Shown here piece by piece: positions 54,591-64,000 of a DNA stretch of 64,000 nt. A model generated the notes under the pieces. The model saw nothing but the letters and a program-made list of their open reading frames with translations, was not told the DNA's origin and searched no databases. Source of the DNA: Rugalucina vietnamica (lineage: Eukaryota > Mollusca > Bivalvia > Lucinida > Lucinidae); the NCBI GenBank assembly GCA_964017185.1, contig OZ024879.1, positions 44,275,883 through 44,339,882 of the forward strand. Direction: 5' to 3'. A program made the translations under genes and the position numbers. Numbering within the stretch: the first letter of the stretch is position 1; every line of letters starts with the position of its first letter.

Positions 54591-54891
54591 ATAATTAATT
54601 GCTATTAACATATTTATTATGTTTTAAGAATTTAAGATTTTAAATTTTAAAAATTCTAACAATTTATATTACCAAGCAACAGTGTTCACTAAATATATGT
54701 TCAAAGTTTAAATTCTGTTTGATGAAATCCCACATCTGGAAAATCTCTAGTGCTATATCTGACAGATTTAATGGCCATATCATTTACACATGCTCATTCC
54801 TAATGTCTATAAGGTGCTAGAGCTAACTGTCTATCCCCTCTAATGAGCTGCTCAAAATTGAGCTACCTAGAGACCCCTGTGTGGCCAAGTG

Positions 54892-55000
54892 TGTAAGATG
54901 TTTTACCTTAAATAAGGAATGGACTAAAACTTAAAAGTGTATTTACCTTAAAAGTACGTAAACCTTAAAAGAACATTTACGCTAGGTCACTGGTCCCTTA
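54892..55000 (+). repeat. repeat Y, copy 2, at the duplication junction
   Basis: One mismatch to 30414-30523. Its 3' end coincides with the left edge of duplicated unit 2 (shared CCTTAA). Confidence 0.9.
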
Positions 55001-55059
55001 ACATGCCTTTGGAAGTCACAATGACCTAGGTCAATATGTATGCTGATGGAAATTTACTT

Positions 55060-55333
55060 CATCAGGATACAATGTCCGTGAAATGCATTCACCCTTGAAC
55101 ACAATTTAATATAGTAAAACTAGGGCCGAATTAGCCAAGGTCCGAATTGTCCATAATTCTATAGAGGAATACATATTGTTCTTATTTTTGATCCAAATCA
55201 TAGATTGTTCTAACGTGTACCCACAATATTTTGAGCAAAAATAAGAAAAATAGCAAGATTTTATTTTCTGAAATTTTCAGTTTTTACGACTGAAAATCAT
55301 CTCTGTATATTGCATGGGCAAGATTTCGTAATG
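55060..55333 (-). mobile_element. family A copy A7, second copy
   Basis: Identical partner of 35683-35956. Confidence 0.75.
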
Positions 55334-55805
55334 AATGTTTTACTATTGATTCCGTCTCTGTCACTAATAAGCGTAAATTTTGCATCTTTGAAACGTAAAT
55401 TGCTTGTAAACAGCTGTATTTGTATATGCTTTCATTCCTCAAATTCTATAGATGTAACAGAAGGTTTTACGTCTAACAAATGCGCAATTGAAGATACCTA
55501 TGTCTATGTACATGTATCAACTAAAGAATAATTACTATTATTTTTATTCAAAGTGGACAGTAAATAATGAACCCTTTGTTCATCTTATAACTGATATACT
55601 TAATAGTGTTTGGAATCAGAAGATATCGACTATTATTTTTATTCAAAGTGGACAGTAAATAATGAACCCTTTGTTCATCTTATAACTGATACAGTATTTT
55701 GATTATTTGGCCCCTTTGGGAATTTTAGTCTTTGATTTAGACTACACAGATGTAAATTCTTGAAATTGCAGCAAAATGTCTGGCTTTCGCTGCCAGTTTT
55801 ATAAA

Positions 55806-55851
55806 GGGTCACTGATGAAGGTTCATTACCCGAAATTGTACAATATGACCC
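55806..55851 (+). ncRNA. type I hammerhead ribozyme, second copy
   Basis: Identical partner of 36429-36474, inside the same 304-bp unit (about 55630-55933). Confidence 0.8.
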
Positions 55852-56408
55852 ATCTTCTAGCTTTGTACTTTTACTGCTTCCAAAGGATCTAACAATTATT
55901 TTTATGTAATATTGTTTGGAATCAGAAGATATCCATTTAAAATTTCATAAATTTTCAAAAGCTGAAACTGTTTCATAACAGTTACTATTAAACTTCTCAT
56001 TTCATCACAAGCCCAGCATTATATTATGTTGACTAGTAAAAGAACTAAAAGAAACATAACTGCAATTAGCACATTTTATGTAGCATGCAAAATTAATGGT
56101 TTGTAGTCGAAGTCAACAATAATTATTTGAAGTCACTTTCAGACGGATCTCTCTTCCTTGTTATAAACCAGTGCTTTAAGGAAGAAATGTGCCTTTTTCT
56201 TGGAGCTAGTTGGATTCAAATCCACAACCTTATAATCCGGAATTTAACACCACTATGCGCCCCTCAAATCAAACATGAACCATATAACCATCAATACATT
56301 CATATTTCCCATTCTTTGAATTCCAGAAGAGCCGTTGATTTGATAAAACAAGTAGCCCAAAGGCAACGATCGCTCACCTGAGAGTCAACAAGTACAGTCA
56401 CTGGACAA

Positions 56409-56410
<2 letters not shown>

Positions 56411-56441
<31 letters not shown>

Positions 56442-57336
56442 TAAGATCTGATAAAAATTCAAGAGATGCTGGAGTGGCCACAACACTAAACATTGATTTT
56501 TTCAAACATTCAAGGGCAGCTAACTCCATAGTCCAGTGTCGAATATGGCTCAAATTTGAACTCATCCAAAATGTTATAGTTATCCTTGTTACTTCCGAGA
56601 ATGAAGAAGAGCCGATCAAAATTGAAGGCGCTAGAGTGGCCACAATACAAAATATTGATTTTTCAAACACTAAAGGGAAGCTAACTCCGCAGTCAGAGGT
56701 CGGATCTGGTCGAAACTCGAACTCATCCGAGATGTTATGGATGTCCTTGCTACTTCCAAGAATAAAGAAGGTCCGAATAAAATAAAGTCACTAGAGTGGC
56801 CACAACACTAAATATTGATTTTTCACACATTCAAGGGCAGATAACTCTGCAATGAATGGTTGAATCTGGCTGAAATTCGAACTCATCCGAAATGTTATTG
56901 CTATCCTTGTTACATCGAAGTATGAAGAAGATCTGATCAAAAGTGAAGGCGCTAGAGTGGCCACAACACAAAATAATGATTTTTCAAACACTCAAGGGCA
57001 GCTAACTCCACAGTCAGAGGTCGGATCTGGCTGAAATTCGAACACATCCGAGATATTATAGTTTTCCTTATTACCGGCAAGAATGAAGAAGATCAGAATA
57101 AAAATGAAGGCGCTAGAGTGGCCACAACACTAAATATTGATTTTTCAAACACTCAAGGGCAGATAACTCCGCAGTGAGATGTCGGGTCTGGTCGAAATTC
57201 GAACTCATCCGAGATGTTATGGATGTTTTTGTTACGTCTAAGAATAAAGAAGATCCGAATAGAAATGAAGGCGCTAGAGTGGCTACAACACTAAATATTG
57301 ATTTTTCACAGTCAAGGACAGATAACTCTGCAGTCA
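56411..57336. repeat. 161-bp tandem array, second copy
   Basis: Partner of 37034-37970. Its T-tract is 11 bases shorter. Confidence 0.93.
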
Positions 57337-57478
57337 TCGAGGCGGTCCTTACGAGTACCCACAACCTATGTTTTGGAGCAAAAATAAGAAAAGTAGGTAT
57401 ACCCTTGCAAACGCCAGTTTTGCTATAGAAAAGTGGGGTTTAAGGGGGTATACGTTTCACGGACATGTTTTCCTGATG
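57337..57478 (+). mobile_element. family A copy A8, second copy
   Basis: Partner of 37971-38112. Confidence 0.85.
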
Positions 57479-57652
57479 ATCTGTCCTTGACCTCTCTCTC
57501 TCTCTCTCTGTCTGTTGTATCTACATCACCACCAGCTTTATTTGACCTCTCTCTCCACTCTGTCCTTTTCTTCTCTACCCACTTCCAGTTCTTCCGCCTA
57601 GGCAATTTTACTCATGAAAACAGAACGAAAAGTATATATGTAGAATCGGTGG

Positions 57653-58300
57653 ATCGGGCGTCAGACTCTATGATGGCCCCGACTTAAAGCTATTCATTTT
57701 AGTTGGTTGGGGCCGGAGCTTCTTGTCTGTGGCTTGGCCCACCGGGGTTCAACTGGTGTTTTTCTTTTGCTCCGGAGTTAGTAGGTTATTCGGCGCCCAG
57801 GGATCTCCATCGTCGGGCAGCTTACTGTGAGTCCTTGTTTTTGATTCATCAGGATGCTTATCATGATTTATTTGTTTGCTCTTGATGATTCATTGACTAG
57901 TTAGAGATGCACCACGAGGACCGAAGAACTTACTAAATGTTATGAACCACTGCAGAAGCTGAGGGTGAGGTTAGGATCCTGTAAAACCGGTTTAAGCCCG
58001 CCAGTAACTTTGTGTTACTGATCGTTCCAAGGCGATACTTCTGTGGTGGTTATTTTTGTTTTATGTCTTGGTGTTTAAATTTTTTGTGCTGTTGGCGCCT
58101 TATGTATGTTTTCATATTTTTAATTAAGTTAAGGTAACTGAGTGGCCACCTATTGGGAAAATAGCTGCTCATTCGGCTTACGATATGTTTCATGGTATAA
58201 GTGCCTGGTTGTTAGTTTGGGTTTTTCCCACCTCGGTTTTTGGAGTGGGAATCTCTTTCTGATTGCGCCTTTTCCTGATCTTTGCCTACTTGTACCTTTT
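57653..58300 (+). mobile_element. PLE 3' region, second copy
   Basis: Partner of 38285-38932. Confidence 0.9.
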
Positions 58301-59839
58301 TCTTAAGGTTTTAGCGTATGAAAATATTCAAAATATAATCTTGAGGTATCATACTATCCCAACAGTAACCGAAAAATGTTCATTGCTATTATAGTATCTT
58401 AGTTTTATTTTATTTTTTATTACTGCAGCTGATGTTATGCCGTGTTGCGGCCCTAAAAGTCTCCCCGTACATCATCCATAGTGCAGATCATATTTTTCTT
58501 TTTGTGCTTTGAGATCAGCGAGGGTAATCTGAGAAATCAGAAAGTTATGATCGGTGTAGATACATTTTCTAACCAACGTTTAAAATATTTGGCCCCATTT
58601 GGATTATACTAGTCTTTGTATCGACTACCCTGTTGACAGATGCAAATTACAGAAAATTCTCTTTAACTCCATGTTGCCAAATCTAAAGGTCTGAAGAGGC
58701 TTAAGTAGCCCAAACAGCGATTTGGCTCACATTTCTCATTAATTAATATGTTCACTGCTCTCAAAGGATCTCAGTTTTATTTTTGTTTAGTTTCGTCTAA
58801 TCCAGAAAGCTTCATGTGAAATTTGGCTTTGATTGACCAGGTATTGAACATTATGGCCATTTACATGTATAAAGCCCGGGGACAGGCAGGCTAAACCCTC
58901 AAGGGCCATTGTTTTTTCGTAAACATCCTTTCTAACCATTTGCCCATTCCAATCAAGATTTCACATTGCACAACATTTTACCAGTTTGTTCAACATGCCA
59001 AGTTCAAGATTTAAGGATTTTTGGGTTCTAAGGAAGAAGAGTTTCAAAAGTTTGTACTATATACAAACATACCTGGTGGCCTTCTTGGTCATATGACCTT
59101 TGAAAAATTCTATATAATTTTGCGTTCCTCTTTCAAAGAAGGCTTCACATGTAATTTGGCGTTGACTGGCCAAGAGGTTTCAGGGGAGATGCTTGAATAT
59201 TGTTGTCAATGTATGTAGCTATTGGACAGATAGCCCCAAGGAGCCTTTGTTTTCATAAACATAAATTTTGCCCATTTCCTACATGTTTCTCATAAAATAC
59301 GTTTGTAACAGTTTTCTCCATTCAAATGCATAGGCGACCTAAGCTGACATTGGACTTCAATAGATCAAGGCCATCCCAGGGTTATATATACCTTTTTTCC
59401 TTTTGCAAGAAAGCTCCATATAAAATTTAGCTTTCATTGTCCAAGCGGTTGAACAAAAGAAAATATCTGAATATTACACAAATATACATGTATTTAGCCT
59501 CGTGACAGGGGAAGACTACCCCGTTTGGCCAAGATGTTTTCATAAAGTACCCGTCTGTCCATGCAAGCTTTCTCTATTCACTGACATTTTCTTAGTTTCA
59601 AATGCATAGGCATCCAAAGTTGACCTTGCCACAAAACAGGTAAACGTCATCCCAGGGTCATGATATATATGCACATTGTAGAGCTTTATTCGCCAATGCT
59701 TCATGACAGGTTTCATCATCATAGGCCTTCTGGTTCTGGAGAAGAATATTTCTGAATGTTTTTGACGTTTATAGTACTAGCGGCCATCTTGGTCATGAGA
59801 AGTAAATTATTTATATATACTTTTGTTCTCCTTTAGCAA
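58301..59839. repeat. decayed hammerhead repeat and long-period repeat, second copy
   Basis: Partner of 38933-40472. One T is lost near 58503. Confidence 0.6.
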
Positions 59840-61807
59840 AGATGCTAAATTACCTGTTAATTTTTCTGTTTGTGTCAATGAAGGCCAAGACAACCTTCCT
59901 ACGATGTATTGGTTACGTAAGCTTAAAAAAGACAGTATTGGGCTAGATTTATTGCAAATTCTAGTTCTTGTACTACCACTGAACTTTCAAAGATGTTTAC
60001 TTTCTGTCTTACTGCTATCAAATCTCATGTCATAAGATACTGTGAGACGGTGTATGAATAAAAATTTCTGGCGATTTGCTAAGTAAACTCAAGTGTAGAG
60101 GGTTCCGTGCGACGAGTTTGTCCACATACGATTTTTCTATTCTGTATACCACATTGCCACATAAACTGATTAAAGAAAAACTTCTCGATTTGATAGTCTA
60201 AGAGTGGACCTTCAAAAGAGCATTAAATACTATGGTTCACTTTATTTGGCCTGCAGTGGCAGAATCGATATACACTTTGGTCATGTCAGAATGTATACAA
60301 TGCCTTATCCTATCTCCTGGATAATATTTATATTAGGTTCGGTACCAGTTATACAGACAAATTGTTGGAATTCCGATGGTACAAATAATATTGCGCCCCT
60401 CTCGTGGCTGATTTGCAAGATATATTTCATAGATTCTCGGGCAGCTTACTCAGTCTGTGAGTCCTGGTTTTTGATTCATCAGGATGTTTATCATGATTTA
60501 TTTGTTTGTTCTTGATGATTCATTGACTAGTTAGAGATTCACCACGAGGACCGAATAACTAACTAAATGTTATGAACCACTGCAGAAGCTGAGGGTGAGG
60601 TTATGGCCATGTAAAACCGGTTTAAGCCCGCCAGTAACTTTGTGTTACTGATCGTTCCAAGTCGATACTTCTGTGGTGGTTCTTTTTGTTTTATGTCTTG
60701 GTGTTTAAAAAATTTTTGTGCTGTTGGCGCCTTATGTATGTTTTCATATTTTTAGTTAAGTTAAGGTAACTGAGTGGCCACCTATTGGGAAAATAGCTGC
60801 CCATTCGGCTTACGATTGTTTCATGGTATAAGTACCTGATTGTTAGTTTGGTTTTTTCCCACCTCGGTTTTTGGAGTGGGAATCTTTTTCTGATTGCGCC
60901 TTTTCCTGATCTTTGCCTACTTGTACCTTCTTAACCACGACAATCAAGCTGATGTTAACGATGCCTTTAACTCATATAAGCCTGACGTCCTTTTTGTGGG
61001 ACATAGGCAAACATAATAGCCCCAGATGTGATGCCGCAGAACGCGGCGTTCCATCTGGGGCTATTCTGTTTGCTTGGAGGAAGTTCATCGAAAAAGTGAA
61101 TAAAAACAAACTTGATGTCCCCCAAAATGAAAGTGGACTCACCCAAATGATAATGTTGGAAAGTCGATTCGTCAAATATGGGTTAATTCGACTTTTAGGT
61201 ACCTTGATGACCTTTTGAACATTGGCAATCCTTATTGTAAAGGCATGGTCAAGCAAATTTATCCCCCTGAACTACAGCTGAATAAAGCCAACACCACAGA
61301 TACCGAAGCCCCCTTTTTGGATTGCAAATCGATTTGTTTCTTCTAAAATTTATGATAAACGCGATGACAGTAAATTTTCCGTTTTTGGATGGTGACGTTC
61401 CTCGCCGTGCTTCGTATGGTGTTTACATGTCGCAACTTATTAGCTTTTCTAGAGTCTGCAATAATGTAGCGGATTTCACTGCGTGAAATAAATGTGTAAC
61501 AGCCAAAGTTCTCCAGCAGAGCTATCTAAATTTTATCGCAGACACTATGATTTGATTACCAAATTTAATGTTGGGCTCAAGACGCTGTATCGTGAGAGCC
61601 TTTCGGAACCCGAAATTCGTGATGACTTAGTTTACAAATTTAAGAAACTTATAGGAAGGAATGATTTTTATTTTCAGTTAAGAAAAATCATAACACGTTA
61701 CAGACGTATAGGTTATAAATTTAATGTTATGTGACAGTCTGCATGCTTAGCTGTTAACCCAATCATGGTTGATAACTACGCTGCCTTCTTAATTTGCACG
61801 CAGGCGG
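59840..61807 (+). pseudogene. Penelope-like RT with nested insertions, second copy
   Basis: Partner of 40473-42440, with the nested PLE tail (60434-60929) and the palindromic insertion (60972-61197) at the same points and the same lesions, so these events predate the duplication. Confidence 0.85.
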
Positions 61808-62377
61808 GTCAGGCGTCAGACTCTAGGATGGCGCCGACATAAAGCTATTCATTTTAGTTGGTTCGGGCCGGAGCTTCTTTTTTTGATGCTTGGCCCACCG
61901 GGGTTCAACTGGTGTTTTTCTTTTTCTCAGGGTTTCAGTAAGTTATTCAGCGCTGGGCAGCTTACTGAATCTGTGGTGTCCTCATTTTTTATTCATCGGG
62001 GTGGTTATCATGATTTATTCGTTTGTCCTTCATGGTTCATTGACTTGTTGGAGATTCACCACGAGTACCGAACAACTAACTAAATGTTGTGAACCACAGC
62101 AGAAGATGAGGGTGAGGTTAGGGTCCGGTTTAAGCCCCCCATTAATTTTATATTACTGATCGTTCCAAGGTTATATTTCTGTTGAGGTTCTAATTGTTTT
62201 GTGTTATGTGCTGTTTGATCCTTATGCACGTTTTTAAAGTTTTAGTTAAGTTTCGGTAATTGAGTGGGCGCCTAGTGGGAAATAGCTGCTAACTCGACTT
62301 ACGATATGTTTTACGATTAGTTTTTACCCACTCCTTGGATTGTGGAGTGGGAATTTCTTTTTTGTTTGCGCATGATT
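61808..62377 (+). mobile_element. diverged PLE 3' region, second copy
   Basis: Partner of 42441-43010. Confidence 0.8.
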
Positions 62378-62406
62378 CAGTATGAAGGAACTTGTCCCCA
62401 TGTTAT

Positions 62407-63403
62407 GCCATTTTATATCTTTAAACTTCACGCGCCGTGATAATCGCAACATAACGTGACATACGTATTAAAACGGGGTCAACACCGTCAAAGACCGTAA
62501 CGCACTGTAACAAAACGAAACAAAATGTGTTCCGTAGGAAACGGGACGTGACGTGAGACGCTCAAGATCCAGATCCGTAGCTTACCGGGCTATTCACTAG
62601 CTTCACGTTGCACTACGGACCGCCTCTGAGTTTTACTACGTACTGTTACGTACTGTCACGGTGTATTACGTTCAGCACGTTTTATCACGACCCATTACGT
62701 TTCTCATTTCCGCCGTGACTGCCGTGGCAGATTTTTAAACTGCCAAAACATTTGCCATGGTGCCCACGGTTATCACGGCCTGCTACGTTTGCCTATCCCT
62801 ATCCCATTCTCTGGCGTTGCGTCACGTTTATCCCGGTTTGATCACGGTTGTCTCAAATGTGGCTGCCGTGACCGCCGGGAACATAGTGTAAACGCTACAT
62901 TAACAATAGAGAACATACGCTGCACTATGTCTTGAAGAAGGAATAAAATTCCCTGCATTCTTAATCAACTCTGCAGTCGATTGTTGAGGAGCGGGGTTAA
63001 AATTATTTCAAAGGACTTATTCTTTGTATTGCATCATGCTTACGTTTCGTCCGTAGTAGACCTTGACAGAACAAATAAATAAAAAAAATAATTATAATAA
63101 TAAAAGACGTGCTACGCCTTGGTCAAAACGCAACTGACCGCATTAGAACGTAACAGGCCGTAATAGAACGTGGTAATAATCGTGACAGATCGTTGATAAC
63201 CGTAAAGTACCGTAGTGCCTCCGTGACACACCGGCTTATAAGTACCACGGTTTGTTACGGATATCGTAATACAACGTAAGAAGACTTAACAAGACGTGAT
63301 AGATCTTGACAACAGAGAAAAATATGACCAAAATTCCACGGCACGCTACGTTTCGAGCCAACGGGGCTGCCGTGTCCGCCGGGAACATAGTGTAAACGCA
63401 GCA
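62407..63403. repeat. CG-word quasi-periodic block, second copy
   Basis: Partner of 43040-44035. Confidence 0.6.
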
Positions 63404-63523
63404 TAAGAAACTTCAGTGACATGACATTAACGGAAGATCATCCGTTCGTTCGCATGGAATCAGAAAACCTAACTTCCCTCTCAGAAAAAAACAGCTGTTT
63501 CTATAGATCCAGACAGAAGTGAC

Positions 63524-63805
63524 ATGAGTTTTTCTGATATCAACGTCACTGTAGAGGATCGTGACACGCTTACTCAAATACTGGAGCAAATAAAAGAATT
63601 ATTACCGGCTGTGACTGCTCATCTTTCAGAACATAGTCGCCTTGACGAATGGGTTGCGCTTTTTCAAACTCATAAAAGCTGGAGATTTTGATGTCGATCA
63701 TATCGCCACCCAGTTGTTCTGTGATGTCGTCAAATTCGCACAAGTCGGATACGTTCATTCAGTGCGTTTCTCTCCAGCGCTAGCGCCTCAGCATGAGACG
63801 TCACG
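63524..63805 (+). pseudogene. unknown protein fragment (middle), second copy
   Basis: Partner of 44156-44437 with the same frameshift. Confidence 0.5.
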
Positions 63806-63819
63806 GTGACACCTCCATC

Positions 63820-63972
63820 TTACAGCTGTAAACTACCCGCCCCACTGGCACCTCCAATTTCATAATCCTCTGTGACTTCTTTTGATGGACCTTCTTCTAT
63901 TTCGACATGAAATGCCCTGTCGACATTATTTTCTGACTCCTCAATAAACGACACGTCTAAAACATTATCCAT
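63820..63972 (-). pseudogene. unknown protein fragment (acidic N-terminus), second copy
   Basis: Partner of 44452-44604. One substitution (near 63865) changes a codon inside it. Confidence 0.45.
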
Positions 63973-64000
63973 TGTAAGACCTTAAAATGTCGTCTGTCTC

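Larger units (their letters stand above)
54996..64000 (+). repeat. 9-kb duplicated block, unit 2 (runs off window)
   Basis: Same order and sequence as 35619-44632. It includes second copies of every element listed for unit 1. The block continues past the window end. Confidence 0.97.

Overview
This window is repeat-dense, AT-rich animal DNA. It holds at least two lineages of non-LTR reverse transcriptase, Penelope-like elements, several tRNA-derived SINEs, a Tc1-type transposase relic, many foldback or terminal-inverted-repeat elements, and introns with GT/AG borders. The mix looks most like a marine invertebrate, and a bivalve mollusc is my best guess from memory of such repeats. No sequence here proves the taxon. 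There is no prokaryotic gene organisation, operon or CRISPR array.

Layout. 0-5.3 kb: microsatellite, a foldback element, and the longest Penelope-like element (PLE) copy, whose reverse transcriptase (RT) is broken by one frameshift and two nonsense codons. 6-9.8 kb: a dispersed repeat split by a poly(A)-tailed retroposed insertion with 16-bp target duplications, then a Tc1-like DD34E transposase relic and a SINE. 10.7-13 kb: PLE tails and a decayed SWIM-zinc-finger gene interrupted by a hammerhead-ribozyme repeat. 15.5-20.6 kb: a PLE in minus orientation split by a 5'-truncated LINE with a YADD RT, then rearranged PLE pieces. 22.6-31.8 kb: hairpin MITE-like copies, another PLE, and a MITE with 48-bp terminal repeats. 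32.7-35.3 kb: SINE pieces and low-complexity DNA.

35.6-44.6 kb is repeated almost perfectly at 55.0-64.0 kb (offset about 19.37 kb), and the second copy runs off the window end. Each copy carries a hammerhead repeat, a 161-bp tandem array, two PLE copies (one with nested insertions), a CG-word periodic block, and two fragments of an unknown protein on opposite strands.

The best candidate for a live gene lies between the duplicated blocks, at 48.57-50.45 kb. It has two exons that join in frame and encode an 86-residue secreted precursor with a signal peptide and ten cysteines. Long palindromes with GC-rich tips surround it, and its intron holds a hammerhead repeat and a CRE/CCAAT promoter-like block with a possible first exon.

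How parts may work together (inference): PLE tails keep a conserved hairpin even in heavily truncated copies, as expected of an RT recognition signal. The hammerhead repeats resemble non-autonomous retrozymes, which elsewhere are thought to depend on PLE machinery. Most protein-coding relics here are broken, so the window reads as a graveyard of mobile elements around one small secreted-peptide gene.
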